A stretch of 64,000 nt of DNA from Nanobdellati archaeon (GTDB lineage Archaea > B1Sed10-29 > JAGVWA01): contig JAGVWA010000002.1 in NCBI GenBank assembly GCA_018304505.1, positions 19,342-83,341 of the forward strand. The letters are read 5' to 3'. Position 1 is the first letter of the stretch. The number at the start of each line of letters is the position of its first letter. The translations under genes were made by a program, and so were the position numbers. The notes beneath the pieces were generated by a model. It was not told where the DNA came from and did not search any database. It was given only the letters and a program-made list of their open reading frames with translations. Positions 40,866 through 50,337 of this stretch are shown piece after piece.

Positions 40866-41361
40866 AGGAAGCCATGCACAAATAACGGCATGGCTTATTA
40901 TTTCGATAAGCATCTGGATCGCGTTTTTAAGGTCACAGGACCTGCTTGAGGAAAACCCTGTAAGTCCGTATGGCGAATGGTTTTCTGAAGAAGCGGCAAT
41001 GTGGTTTGATTACATTGAGAAGAAAAATGAGATGTTGTACGTGTCGTCAATTATTCAGGATGAAATAAAAAACTTCGATATGGAAAATGGCACTAATCTC
41101 GTTGGTCCGTATTTTGAGAAGTGCGGGGACTTTTATGTGGTCGATAAACTAAAGGTAATTGAGCCGACAGTTAATGAGAGGGGCCTTGCAAGGTCAAATA
41201 ACCGTGTGTATAAGATAGGGTATGATGATTGTCTACAAGGTGCCATGATAAAGAACAATAACCTAATTGGGGTTAGTGCTGACAAACATTGGGTTAAACT
41301 CTCACGGTTTGAGAACTTCATTTTTTATTTCGTGACTGAGATACATAATTTCTCTTTCTAG
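40849..41361 (+). CDS. Unknown protein, start and N-terminus uncertain
   Basis: This AT-rich frame encodes up to 170 residues from TTG 40849, with an N-terminal hydrophobic stretch (TAWLIISISIWIAFL). An ATG at 40999 would leave 120 soluble residues rich in Asn, Tyr and Phe. A second frame starts with ATG 40890 (MAYYFDKHLDRVFKVTGPA) and stops after 19 codons, where the first frame continues sensibly, so a frameshift may have joined or broken a gene. No family is recognised. Its 3' end overlaps the convergent RHH gene by 44 nt. Confidence 0.45.
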   Translation: MQKPLKGSHAQITAWLIISISIWIAFLRSQDLLEENPVSPYGEWFSEEAAMWFDYIEKKNEMLYVSSIIQDEIKNFDMENGTNLVGPYFEKCGDFYVVDKLKVIEPTVNERGLARSNNRVYKIGYDDCLQGAMIKNNNLIGVSADKHWVKLSRFENFIFYFVTEIHNFSF

Positions 41362-41653
41362 CCTCAAGCCGTGCCATGGTTTCATTGTGTATCTTTGAAT
41401 GCTCCGCAGCCATAAGTTCAATCATCTTGTCCTCGTCACCGCCAGCGCGCTTCAGGTAGTCCTGTTCCATTCTGCGTCTGATTTCCCGCACCTCTTTTAC
41501 CAGGGGGTCATTTTCCAACGCCAGGATCCTTGCCCGGGCAGCTTCGCGGATGAACTCCGAGCGGGTACCGTAGTGCTTTTCAACATACCAGTCTATATCG
41601 CTTACCAAGTTTGTTGGTAGCCTTACCTGCACTGCAGTTGTTCGTGATGACAT
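41318..41653 (-). CDS. Ribbon-helix-helix transcription regulator
   Basis: The 111-residue protein starts TTAVQVRLPTNLVSDIDWYV and continues with RSEFIREAARARI, the strand-helix-helix of CopG/Arc-type repressors. It ends in a long charged helix (about 55-111) that may oligomerise or contact another protein. ATG 41653 follows GGGGAT; the frame extends to 41692. Upstream lies an 11-bp-periodic TGTATAC repeat that is the likely operator. It is divergent from gatE. It could be an orphan antitoxin; no toxin gene is recognised beside it. Confidence 0.85.
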   Translation of the reverse strand: MSSRTTAVQVRLPTNLVSDIDWYVEKHYGTRSEFIREAARARILALENDPLVKEVREIRRRMEQDYLKRAGGDEDKMIELMAAEHSKIHNETMARLEARKRNYVSQSRNKK

Positions 41654-41680
41654 ATGCATCCCCATTAGCGAGGCACACAA

Positions 41681-41720
41681 AGTGTACTCCATTTGTATAC
41701 CAAATGTATACTATTTGTAT
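41681..41720. promoter_or_regulatory. Operator-like array with 11-bp period
   Basis: Four units (AGTGTACTCC, ATTTGTATACC, AAATGTATACT, ATTTGTATCG) follow each other at 10-11 bp intervals. Two contain the palindrome GTATAC (41695-41700, 41706-41711). They lie between the TATA box (41729-41740, minus strand) and start of the RHH gene, and upstream of gatE's TATA (about 41754-41763). Helical phasing is typical of RHH operators. Confidence 0.7.
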
Positions 41721-41798
41721 CGCTGCTGTTTTATATACCATTCGGTGCAGAACGCTTAATATATCTCAAGCTCCATCTTTAACAACAAGGATGAGAGC

Positions 41799-43652
41799 AT
41801 GGATTACAAAAAACTCGGACTGAAGGCAGGCCTGGAATTCCACCAGCGGCTCGACACGCACAAGCTGTTCTGCAATTGTTCCTCGGTCCTGGAAGAAAAT
41901 CCCAGCGTTGAATTCACGCGCCGCCTCCGCCCAACAGCCAGCGAACTAGGCAAGGTCGATCCGGCAGCCCTCAACGAATTTTTATCCAAAAAGACGTTCA
42001 ACTATCAAGGCTTCGAAAACAGCGTCTGCCTTGTGGAGCAAGATGAAGAGCCGCCGCACGAAGTCAACAAACAAGCGCTCGAAATCGCGCTCAAAATCGG
42101 TCTAATGCTGGACATGAACTTTTTCGACCAAGTTCAAGTAATGAGGAAAACAGTCATCGACGGCTCAAACACTGCAGGTTTCCAGCGAACCATGATGTTG
42201 GGCCACAACGGCGAGCTGAAAACGCCGTACGGCGAGGTTGGAATTCTCGGAATCTTTTTGGAAGAGGAATCGTCTGGCATCGTTGGCGAAAAAGGCAAGG
42301 CGGCGTACCGCCTCGACCGCTTGGGCATACCGTTAATCGAAATCGCCACAGACCTCATTCCAGAACCCACACCGGAAAAAGTAAAAGACGTGGCGCTATA
42401 TCTCGGTTCACTGTTGCGGACCACACGGCAAGTCCAACGGGGGCAGGGCACGATAAGGCAGGACGTCAACATCTCGATCAAGGACGGCGCGCGCGTCGAG
42501 CTAAAGGGCGTTCAGGATATACGCATGCTTGAGCAGGTAATTGAATTCGAAGTACAGCGACAGCTCAAACTCCTGGAACTAAAAGATGAAATGAAAAAGC
42601 GCAAGCTGGAAAAGCCGAAGGTAAAGCCAATAGACGTAACAGAAATATTCCGGGACACAAAGAACGAGTTCATAAAAAAAGCAATACATTCCAACGGGGT
42701 CGTCAAGCTTCTAGTTCTCAAGAATTACAAAGGAGTCATTGGCGCCGAGCTAAATCCCAACAGAAGGTTCGGAAGCGAATTAGGTGATTATGCAAAAGCA
42801 GTAGGCGTCGGGGGCATAATTCACACCGATGAAAACTTAGGTAAGTACAAGATCCAAAACGAAGTTCTTGAAATCGTCGCCAAGAATAAACTTGAAGAAA
42901 GCGATGCATTCATTCTCATCGCCGAGTCAGAAGACAAAGTCGACAACGCGTTCAATGCAATCAGCAAGAGGATCGGTGCAGCGTTCAGCGAAATTCCAAA
43001 TGAGACACGTAATGTGATGCCTGATGGGGTTTCAATGTACATGAGGCCACTGGCAGGGGCCTCGCGAATGTATCCTGAAACCGACATCTCGTATGTGAAC
43101 ATCACACAGAAAATGCTAGGCGAGCTGAAAAAGCAGCTGCCTAAGACGCCTGAACAGATCTCGGCAGAGCTTGAAAAGAAACACCGCTTGTCGAAACAGC
43201 TAGCGGGGATTATGATGCTGTCAAAGAACTATGAACTCTTTGAATCACTTGTTGGAAAAGGACACGACGCAAGGCTCGTGGCTCCGACACTCGAATACAC
43301 ATTGACTGAATTAAGGCGGCAGGGCGTCGACGTTGAAGTGTTTACTGAAGCGCATTTTGACGCGCTCTTCAAAGCACTTAAGGAAAACAAGTTCGCAAAA
43401 GAAGCCATTCCAAAGGTACTCGCTGCGTGGGCCAGCAAGCCTCACTATAATATAGTGCAGGTCATCGAAGAAGCAGGGCTTGGGGGGGTTTCAGAAAAGG
43501 AAATCCGCGACTATGCTGTCGGGGCAATGAAGAAAATCGACACCAGCGGGCCTAGGGCGTTTAACATGCTCATGGGTGATTTAATGAAGAAGTACCGTGG
43601 CAAGGCCGACGGCGCGTTGATTGCGCGGATCGCGAAAGAGGTATTAAGTTAG
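41799..43652 (+). CDS. gatE: Glu-tRNA(Gln) amidotransferase subunit E
   Basis: The 617-residue protein is archaeal GatE, which phosphorylates and amidates Glu-tRNA(Gln). LKAGLEFHQRLDTHKLFCNC, DEEPPHEVNKQALEIAL and DGSNTAGFQRTMMLG match the GatB/GatE catalytic core. The YqeY-like helical tail ends the protein. Start 41799 follows GGATGAG. With GatD it makes Gln-tRNA, so this archaeon probably lacks a glutaminyl-tRNA synthetase. The gene is intact. Confidence 0.97.
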   Translation: MDYKKLGLKAGLEFHQRLDTHKLFCNCSSVLEENPSVEFTRRLRPTASELGKVDPAALNEFLSKKTFNYQGFENSVCLVEQDEEPPHEVNKQALEIALKIGLMLDMNFFDQVQVMRKTVIDGSNTAGFQRTMMLGHNGELKTPYGEVGILGIFLEEESSGIVGEKGKAAYRLDRLGIPLIEIATDLIPEPTPEKVKDVALYLGSLLRTTRQVQRGQGTIRQDVNISIKDGARVELKGVQDIRMLEQVIEFEVQRQLKLLELKDEMKKRKLEKPKVKPIDVTEIFRDTKNEFIKKAIHSNGVVKLLVLKNYKGVIGAELNPNRRFGSELGDYAKAVGVGGIIHTDENLGKYKIQNEVLEIVAKNKLEESDAFILIAESEDKVDNAFNAISKRIGAAFSEIPNETRNVMPDGVSMYMRPLAGASRMYPETDISYVNITQKMLGELKKQLPKTPEQISAELEKKHRLSKQLAGIMMLSKNYELFESLVGKGHDARLVAPTLEYTLTELRRQGVDVEVFTEAHFDALFKALKENKFAKEAIPKVLAAWASKPHYNIVQVIEEAGLGGVSEKEIRDYAVGAMKKIDTSGPRAFNMLMGDLMKKYRGKADGALIARIAKEVLS

Positions 43653-43694
43653 GGTTCCTTTTTTATTTATGAATAAGCAAGGTATTCTCCGGGG

Positions 43695-43779
43695 CCTTAC
43701 GGAAAAGCGTAAGGTTCAAAAGGCCAGCCGACAAAACGTATGTTTTTTAAAAAGAACAAAATTGCACTTTTTGTTCTTT
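43695..43779. terminator. Two hairpins between convergent gatE and ttuA-like genes
   Basis: CCTTACG/CGTAAGG (43695-43714, loop GAAAAG) and AAAGAACAAAA/TTTTGTTCTTT (43751-43779, 11 bp) lie in the 141-nt space between convergent genes. The second has T-runs on both strands and looks bidirectional. Confidence 0.65.
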
Positions 43780-43793
43780 ATATAGAACAGTTC

Positions 43794-44705
43794 TCAAGCA
43801 GCTTCTTGCAAAACCTGAAGCATCTCGCACTTCTTGCACACCAGGGAGCTTGTCAGCTCGCCGCATTTTTCGCACTGCAACGGCGCAGAGATGTTTTCAA
43901 GCCCACTTTGCAGTATCGGCAGCATCCGGTCGTACGCGTTCAGTATGCCGAATTTTGTTCCAGGGCGCTTTTCTTCCATTTGGTTCATGAAGTTCCGGAT
44001 ATCTCTACGGAACGCGTCAGTGCTGTACGGGCACTCGATGTCATCGTACTCGATTCCGTTAACCAGTGCATAGACCACGTTTTCTTTTTCCGGCGAGTCG
44101 CGCAGCGGTTTTATTCTGGGAACGAAAAGCTCATTTTCTACCAAGCCCGCTACTGGCCCTGTGCGCGCCATCCGCTGCACTTCGCCGCGGAAGAAGTTCA
44201 TTAGTATTACTTGGACCTCATCATCAAGGTTGTGCCCTGTAGCCAACTTAGTCATTCCAAGTTCCCGTGCAGTCCGGTTTAACTGTTCACGCCTGAACAC
44301 GCCGCAGTAGCTGCACGCGGGTTTCGCTGGGTCACGCTTTCTCGCATCATCAATCGTTATGCCGTACTGGTCTTTGTTGCGTACGATGGTTAGCGGAATT
44401 TCACGCTGTTCGCAAAACCGCTCCACGTAAGGAATGGTCTTGTCCCTGTATCCGGAAATGCCTTCATCAACACAAATTGCGTTCACGTCGTAATGCATGT
44501 CCTTCAGCACGTACAGCGTCACGAGTGAGTCCTTGCCACCGGAAACGCCGACGCCTACTTTGTCGTGGCGCGAGAGCATGTTGTTCCGTACAATGTTTCT
44601 TTTCACGCGCTGCCAGTAGTACCTTGAAAAGCAGTAGCTACAGAGCTGTTTCTGCATGTACCTCATGTCAATGACGGCGCGGTTACTGCACTTGCTGCAC
44701 TTCAT
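43794..44705 (-). CDS. ttuA: tRNA 2-thiolation enzyme, TtuA/Ncs6 family
   Basis: The 303-residue protein has an N-terminal zinc ribbon (CSKC ... CSYC) and PP-loop GVSGGKDSL (about 53-61). C-S-Y-C follows in the middle (PACSYCGVFRR), then GHNLDDEVQVILMNF, and a C-terminal zinc ribbon (CEKC ... CKKC). These are the hallmarks of enzymes that adenylate and thiolate tRNA uridine using a ubiquitin-like sulfur carrier. The carrier gene lies 4 nt upstream in the same operon. Wobble U34 or U54 target cannot be told apart by eye. Confidence 0.92.
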   Translation of the reverse strand: MKCSKCSNRAVIDMRYMQKQLCSYCFSRYYWQRVKRNIVRNNMLSRHDKVGVGVSGGKDSLVTLYVLKDMHYDVNAICVDEGISGYRDKTIPYVERFCEQREIPLTIVRNKDQYGITIDDARKRDPAKPACSYCGVFRREQLNRTARELGMTKLATGHNLDDEVQVILMNFFRGEVQRMARTGPVAGLVENELFVPRIKPLRDSPEKENVVYALVNGIEYDDIECPYSTDAFRRDIRNFMNQMEEKRPGTKFGILNAYDRMLPILQSGLENISAPLQCEKCGELTSSLVCKKCEMLQVLQEAA

Positions 44706-44709
44706 TTTT

Positions 44710-44907
44710 TCAGCCCCCGCTTACGACGCGTATGAGCTTGACTGCCGCGTTTTCTTCAAGGGCGTCTTGGGGCAGCATTAGTTCCCTGTTCACCGAGACG
44801 ACGTAGTCTTCGAAAAACAGCTTGCGTTGGCTAAACAAGTCCTGCACTGTTGCACCTTCGAATTCTACAGGTGCCGTGTTGCCGTCAAGCTCTAGTTTGA
44901 CTTGCAT
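44710..44907 (-). CDS. Ubiquitin-like sulfur carrier (MoaD/ThiS/SAMP type)
   Basis: The 65-residue protein has a beta-grasp pattern (MQVKLELDGNTAPVEFEGAT) and ends in RVVSGG, the Gly-Gly end needed for thiocarboxylation. Its stop is 4 nt before the start of the TtuA-like gene, so it is almost certainly that enzyme's sulfur donor. Length is typical of the family. Confidence 0.9.
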   Translation of the reverse strand: MQVKLELDGNTAPVEFEGATVQDLFSQRKLFFEDYVVSVNRELMLPQDALEENAAVKLIRVVSGG

Positions 44908-44961
44908 TGCTTACACCGAAATTAGACGTCCTTGTTTTACCGAATAAAAATCGGCGCCCTG

Positions 44962-45360
44962 TCACATGGACAGGGCCTGTCGTGTTTTTTCTATGTCGTT
45001 TGTCGTCAAAGCGATTCTTGTTGTACCTTTTCCTGAACCGAGTATAAAAAGATTGTCTATGTTTACGCCCTTGTGGGCCAGCTTGTGCGTGGCCTTTGCC
45101 AATTCGCCTGGCTTATCGGGTAATTCGACCACGTGCAAGTCCTTCACATCATATTTGAAGCCCCCGAGTTTCAGGGCTCGCGTTGCCGCGTTTTCGTCAT
45201 GCACTGCCATTCTCACAACGCCGCTCTTGTCATTATAGTTTGTCTGTTCTGCATATAATGAGAGAATGTTCACGCCGCTTTTTGCGAGCACGTCGCACAC
45301 GTTATAAAGAGTGCCTGGCCTGTTAGGCAGACTTACAGATATCTGTTTCACTGAAATCAC
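44962..45360 (-). CDS. Tandem ACT-domain protein
   Basis: The 132-residue protein consists of two ACT folds. The first starts VKQISVSLPNRPGTLYNVCD, and the second includes VVELPDKPGELAKATHKLA with the D-K-P-G-E-L signature. No catalytic domain is present, so it is a stand-alone amino-acid sensor or regulatory subunit. The ligand and partner are unknown. The TATA and start lie in a short gap before the next gene. Confidence 0.88.
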   Translation of the reverse strand: MISVKQISVSLPNRPGTLYNVCDVLAKSGVNILSLYAEQTNYNDKSGVVRMAVHDENAATRALKLGGFKYDVKDLHVVELPDKPGELAKATHKLAHKGVNIDNLFILGSGKGTTRIALTTNDIEKTRQALSM

Positions 45361-45424
45361 CCCTTTTTAATTAGAGCGTAACTTCCATAAAAGCATATGG
45401 CATGAATTGAATCCCGCGTCAACA

Positions 45425-46264
45425 TCAAGAACGGTACTTTCCGCCGCCTATCCGTTGTGCGATTTGGTTGTAGAGCCACGCGAGCAGGTAGCCGAAAACG
45501 AAGCTGTAGACTAGGTTGTATACCAACAGGGCGATGATTGCAATTCCCGGGGGCATTCCACTGAAAAGGGGCATGGTCGCCATTATAATGGGCATCACTC
45601 CAGGCATCGCAGACATAAACGCTACACCGAGGATGGCAAACAAGGTGCTGAAAATCGCAGACAATTTCGCAATTGGCATCTCGAGAACTGAAGTGATTTC
45701 AATCATCTTATCGGCAGCGGTTTTTGTTTTATACGTAATGCCGTCCGTGAAGTCAGTTATTATGTTGTAAACCACACCCTGGATAGCCACAACAATCGCT
45801 GCAATGACCACAAAGATGATTGGGAGCATGATTAGACCTCCAAATGCCACCATCCCTCCGAGTAAACCAAACAAAAAACTGATAAGCCCAAGGAGAATGC
45901 CAAGGATCGCCGCCACCAATGCAAATACCTTGACCAGCTGGGCAACTCCGAATTTTTTCAATTCGATTCTTTGTGATCGCTTGGGGGACTTCGAATTTAT
46001 GGTAAGCTCAATGCCGCCGATTTTTGAGGCCATGTAATTGTAAACCCGTATTAGGACATATGTAAAAATAAAGACAAAGATGATAGAAAACAATGGCACC
46101 AGAATGATGTCTGTACCACCGAAAATCGCTGCACTGTCACGCTGCGGCATTACGGGCAGCACGAGTTCAAGTAGCCCCTGGATAAACGCAATGACTGCAA
46201 TAACGATAGCTGTGATTTTTGCATTAGACATCGGGTCGAAATACCTGAACTGCAATTTCGACAT
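45425..46264 (-). CDS. Multi-pass membrane protein with internal repeat
   Basis: Starting at ATG 46264, the protein has 279 residues and about six hydrophobic segments. The motifs VRVYNYMASKIGGIEL (first half) and LAWLYNQIAQRIGGGKYRS (C-terminus) repeat each other, which points to an internal duplication. The frame is open to 46336, but a TATA (GTATTTATATC, 46295-46305) supports a start near 46264-46276. It resembles no family I can name. The second half has a Met/Pro/Gly-rich stretch (AMPGVMPIIMATMP). Confidence 0.72.
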   Translation of the reverse strand: MSKLQFRYFDPMSNAKITAIVIAVIAFIQGLLELVLPVMPQRDSAAIFGGTDIILVPLFSIIFVFIFTYVLIRVYNYMASKIGGIELTINSKSPKRSQRIELKKFGVAQLVKVFALVAAILGILLGLISFLFGLLGGMVAFGGLIMLPIIFVVIAAIVVAIQGVVYNIITDFTDGITYKTKTAADKMIEITSVLEMPIAKLSAIFSTLFAILGVAFMSAMPGVMPIIMATMPLFSGMPPGIAIIALLVYNLVYSFVFGYLLAWLYNQIAQRIGGGKYRS

Positions 46265-46417
46265 GCTTGCCGTCATGCATGCATTATGTTTCGCTGATAT
46301 AAATACTTGCTTAGCACGGTATGCTGGCATGGCCATGTTTCATATTATCCATCTGCTATGCACCATGCCACCAGAAACGTTTATTAAACCAAAAACTCAA
46401 AAGAGGATTGAGGAAAA

Positions 46418-48316
46418 ATGAAAATCATAGCACTGCACTCGGACTTCATAGAATACAAAGCGGTAAAAGAAGCGATCAAAAACCCGCCAGCGGCCGACAA
46501 AGAGCTGCACAAAGTGGAAGATTGCCTCGTCGTCTTTACGGCTATCGAAAAGCAAGACGAGGGCCACGAGGACACCGTTGCAAAGAACGCAGCATCTGAA
46601 ATAAAAAAGATCGCGGGCCAGGTCAAAGCAGATACGGTCGTCATATACCCATGGGTGCACCTTTCGTCAAATCCGTCAAGCCCCGGCAGCGCGCAAAGCG
46701 TACTGAAGCTGCTGAACGAGAAACTCAAGAAAGAATTCAAGACCGTGGAGCAGAGCCCCTTCGGCTGGTACAAGCAATTCGAGATCAAGGTAAAAGGCCA
46801 CCCGCTCGCGGAACTGTCGCGTGAGATAAAAACAGTGGACGTAGAGGACGCTAAAGAAGACCAGGAAGAATCGCAAGCTCTCAAAGCAGAAAAAAAGCTC
46901 GTGTCGCACTGGCACATTCTTGACATGAACGGAACACTGCATGATATTAGCATTAATGATGATAAAATCAAAGGTTTCGATTTCGCTGGCCGCAAGAATC
47001 TGGAGAAATTCACCCGGTATGAGATGGCCAAGGTGCGGGTTGCAAAAGAAGAGCCGCCGCATGTGAAAATCATGCGCGACCTCGAACTTGTTGATTATGA
47101 ACCGGGTACAGATCCCGGGCACTTCAGGTACTATCCAAAAGGCCGCCTCGTAAAATCGCTACTGGAGGACCTCATCACGAAAGAAGTTATTGACTACGGC
47201 GGCATGGAGGTCGAGACGCCGATAATGTATGATTACGAGCACCCGTCACTGAAAGCCTACCTAAATAGGTTTCCGGCAAGGCAGTATTCAATACAAACGC
47301 CGAACAAAAAAGTATTCCTGCGTTTCGCTGCATGTTTCGGGCAATTCCTGATGGCAAACCATGCTACGATTTCCTACAAGAACTTACCAATGAGGCTGTA
47401 CGAGCTGACGCGATATTCGTTCAGGGTTGAACAACGCGGCGAGCTCACGGGGCTTCGCAGGCTCAGGGCATTTTCGATGCCGGACTGCCATGCCTTTTGT
47501 CAGGATTTGGAACAGGCAAAACAGGAAATGCACGCCCGCTTCGATCTGGCGGAGAGGATACACTCAAAGATCGGATTCAAGCTACCTGACGACTTTGAAT
47601 TTGCCATTCGAACAACAAAGGAATTCTACAACGAGAACAAGCCGCACATCATGTCACTGATTGAAAAATGGGGCAAGCCAGCGCTTGTGGAAATGTGGGA
47701 CGAGAAGTTTTTCTACTACAACATGAAATACGAGTGGAATTTCGTTGACGCGCTCGACAAAGCCTCGGCATTGACAACAGACCAGGTTGACACGGAAAAC
47801 GCCAAGAACTACGACATCACGTACATCGACACCGAGGGCAAGGCACAGAATCCCTTGATTTTGCATTTCAGCCCCGGCGCAGTAGAACGCATTATCTACG
47901 CAATGCTAGAGAAAATCTACATGGAGAGCCAAAACAACAGCAAGGTGCCCATGCTGCCCATCTGGCTCTCGCCGGCGCAAGTGCGTATAATACCGGTTTC
48001 AGAAAAGCAACGAGATTACGCGATCAATTTGTCGGAGAAATTCAACAACGTGCGCGTTGATGTCGATGACAGGGACGAAAAGCTCGGAAAGAAGATTATG
48101 CAAGCTGGAACTGAGTGGGTACCCCGCATAGTAGTTATCGGAGACAGGGAAGTGCAAGACGGAACCCTGACAGTGACGCTGCGCGAAACCGGCGAGAAGA
48201 AACAGATGTCAATTTCCGAATTACAGAACAACATCGACGAGGCCATGGAAAGCCGGCCGTTCAAGGCCCTCTCACTGCCGAAGCTGCTTTCGAAAAGGCC
48301 GGTTTTTGTAGGCTGA
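46418..48316 (+). CDS. thrS: Threonyl-tRNA synthetase, archaeal type
   Basis: The 632-residue enzyme has the archaeal N-terminal editing domain (MKIIALHSDFIEYK at the start, about 1-140), related to D-aminoacyl-tRNA deacylases. The class II catalytic core follows with YELTRYSFRVEQRGEL and LRRLRAFSMPD. An HGPH-like C-terminal anticodon-binding domain contains PIWLSPAQVRIIPVS. Editing is carried in cis, so no separate ThrRS-ed is needed. GAGG precedes the ATG. It is 71 nt upstream of the pilus ATPase gene and probably expressed separately. Confidence 0.97.
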   Translation: MKIIALHSDFIEYKAVKEAIKNPPAADKELHKVEDCLVVFTAIEKQDEGHEDTVAKNAASEIKKIAGQVKADTVVIYPWVHLSSNPSSPGSAQSVLKLLNEKLKKEFKTVEQSPFGWYKQFEIKVKGHPLAELSREIKTVDVEDAKEDQEESQALKAEKKLVSHWHILDMNGTLHDISINDDKIKGFDFAGRKNLEKFTRYEMAKVRVAKEEPPHVKIMRDLELVDYEPGTDPGHFRYYPKGRLVKSLLEDLITKEVIDYGGMEVETPIMYDYEHPSLKAYLNRFPARQYSIQTPNKKVFLRFAACFGQFLMANHATISYKNLPMRLYELTRYSFRVEQRGELTGLRRLRAFSMPDCHAFCQDLEQAKQEMHARFDLAERIHSKIGFKLPDDFEFAIRTTKEFYNENKPHIMSLIEKWGKPALVEMWDEKFFYYNMKYEWNFVDALDKASALTTDQVDTENAKNYDITYIDTEGKAQNPLILHFSPGAVERIIYAMLEKIYMESQNNSKVPMLPIWLSPAQVRIIPVSEKQRDYAINLSEKFNNVRVDVDDRDEKLGKKIMQAGTEWVPRIVVIGDREVQDGTLTVTLRETGEKKQMSISELQNNIDEAMESRPFKALSLPKLLSKRPVFVG

Positions 48317-48387
48317 CGCGGCGCGTCCGGTGCAGGCGCACCTGGGGCACAATATCTATATAAAGCCAGAGCTCTTTTTGTAAAACA

Positions 48388-50337
48388 ATGGGATATCTAG
48401 ATGATCTTTTAAATAAAAAAGGCAAGGAAAAGCCACGCGAGGGCGCAGCAGAAGCGCCAGAAGCCGAAGTGCCACCAGAGGCTGCACAGCCGGCGCAAGT
48501 TGCAGAGGCACCACAGGCCTCACAGACCCCTCAGGTATCACAGGCCCCACCAGTTGAACTGGCAGAGAAGCCTGTGGAAATTGTTGAGGTAAAACCAAAG
48601 CCGCTGGCGAAAGCAGCAGCACCTGCCAAGGTAAGCAAGCCATTAGCGCTTGAACAAAAGCCGTCTGCGCTGGACCAGATCATCAAGCCGAAGAAGCAAT
48701 CGAAAGCCCTCGAAGCAGTTCTCGGCGCCAGTGTAAAGGAAGCAGTGGCAGAAGCCAAGCAAATTGCAGAAGCAGAGCAGGCAAGGGAAGAGGCCAAAAT
48801 AGAGGAGCTCAAAAAAGCAGGCCCCGGCGAAGGCACGGAAGAGCTCATAAAAGAGGCGGCAGAGGAAGCAAAGGAACTCGAAATCACAGGCAAGAAACAC
48901 TTATTGACATCATACGGTGACGTTAAAATCTACAGGGTCGAGGGTGAAGACCTCCCGGTTTATTCGATTCCAGTGATCAAGCCGACAGGGCCCGAGAAAA
49001 TCATTGTTAACACAATAAAGGAAGCAGCCACGCGCCTTATCACGATAAGCCCTGAAGAAATCCGCGACCCGGAAAAGCGCCGCGACTTCTTTTTCAAACG
49101 CATTCAGGACATCATCGAATCAAGTCCGGAACTCGGCGTGCCGAGGACCCAGATAAAGTTCTACACAGAAATGGTCGTTAGGGAAATGATAGGCTTCGGT
49201 ATACTGGATCCGTTGATCAAGGACGACAAGCTGGAAGAAATCATGGTCATCGGACCAAGAAAGCCAGTGTACATCGCCCATCGCGATTACGACGTAATGA
49301 AGACAAACTTGTTGTTTGCCAAAGACGACGAAATCAGGAACATCATTGACAGAATCGCTAGGCAGGTAAACAGGCGTGTAGATCAGTCTGCCCCAATGAT
49401 GGACGCCCGTCTGATAGACGGCTCAAGGGTCAACGCAACCATCCCTCCGATTTCGATAGACGGATCAAGCCTCACCATCAGGAAGTTCAAGGCGGACCCA
49501 TACACTATAGTCGACCTGATTAACTTCGGCGCAACAGACACAAAGCTTGCAGCGTTTATGTGGCTCTGCGTCGACGGCCTCGGCGCGAAACCGGCAAACA
49601 TCATAGTTGCCGGCGGAACTGGCAGTGGCAAGACCACGACGCTGAACTGCCTTGCGAGTTTCATTCCGTCATCAGAGCGCGTCCTGTCCATTGAGGACAC
49701 TGCAGAACTTCAACTGCCTATTGATCACTGGATACGCTTTGAAACGCGAGTCAAGGGCCTCGAGGGCACCGGTGAGGTATCGATGGAAGACCTTCTAAAA
49801 AACAGCCTGCGTATGAGGCCTGACAGAATCGTTGTCGGGGAAGTCAGGGGCGCAGAGGCTGAAACACTTTTTACGGCAATCAACACGGGACACGATGGTT
49901 CTGTCAGTACGATACACGCCAACAGCGCGAAGGAAACTGTAGTGAGGTTGCAAAGCTCACCAATGAACGTGCCGAACATAATGCTTGGCGCGCTGCACTT
50001 CATCTTGTTGCAGAAGCGTATTTACGATAGGCGCAAGGGCTCAATAAGGCGCTGGACAGAACTCGGGGAGCTGCAGAAAACAGAATCCGGCGCGCCTCAG
50101 GTAAACATTCTTTTCCGATGGAACCCTGTTGATGATACATTTGAGTTTACAGGAACGCCGTCAAGGTACATCCAGGAGCTGCAGCAGTTCACAGGCCTCT
50201 CTAGCAAGCAGATCCAGCAAAACGTTGACGAGAGGGCAAAGATTCTCGACAGGCTCGTTAAAACAAAAACACGCTCCCTTGATGAAGTCAAGGAAGAATT
50301 CAGAAACTACTATGCCTCAAAGAGGGTAAAGAAATGA
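48388..50337 (+). CDS. Pilus assembly ATPase with long Ala/Pro/Lys/Glu N-terminus
   Basis: The 649-residue VirB11/TadA-type ATPase has GGTGSGKTT (about 409-417), the Asp box SIEDTAELQL, Walker B RMRPDRIVVGEVRG and His box (HDGSVSTIHANS). The first 170 residues are low-complexity PAA/EE/KP repeats, an extension absent from the stand-alone ATPase at 30068. Two platform protein genes follow, the first overlapping by 4 nt (ATGA), then pilin-like genes. This is the motor of the type IV pilus-like locus. Confidence 0.93.
   Translation: MGYLDDLLNKKGKEKPREGAAEAPEAEVPPEAAQPAQVAEAPQASQTPQVSQAPPVELAEKPVEIVEVKPKPLAKAAAPAKVSKPLALEQKPSALDQIIKPKKQSKALEAVLGASVKEAVAEAKQIAEAEQAREEAKIEELKKAGPGEGTEELIKEAAEEAKELEITGKKHLLTSYGDVKIYRVEGEDLPVYSIPVIKPTGPEKIIVNTIKEAATRLITISPEEIRDPEKRRDFFFKRIQDIIESSPELGVPRTQIKFYTEMVVREMIGFGILDPLIKDDKLEEIMVIGPRKPVYIAHRDYDVMKTNLLFAKDDEIRNIIDRIARQVNRRVDQSAPMMDARLIDGSRVNATIPPISIDGSSLTIRKFKADPYTIVDLINFGATDTKLAAFMWLCVDGLGAKPANIIVAGGTGSGKTTTLNCLASFIPSSERVLSIEDTAELQLPIDHWIRFETRVKGLEGTGEVSMEDLLKNSLRMRPDRIVVGEVRGAEAETLFTAINTGHDGSVSTIHANSAKETVVRLQSSPMNVPNIMLGALHFILLQKRIYDRRKGSIRRWTELGELQKTESGAPQVNILFRWNPVDDTFEFTGTPSRYIQELQQFTGLSSKQIQQNVDERAKILDRLVKTKTRSLDEVKEEFRNYYASKRVKK

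Noticed and set aside
43740-44204. Plus-strand 154-residue frame
   Set aside because: It is antisense to the TtuA-like gene, whose motifs are unmistakable.
46384-47122. Minus-strand Ser/Phe-rich frames
   Set aside because: They are antisense to the N-terminal editing domain of ThrRS.
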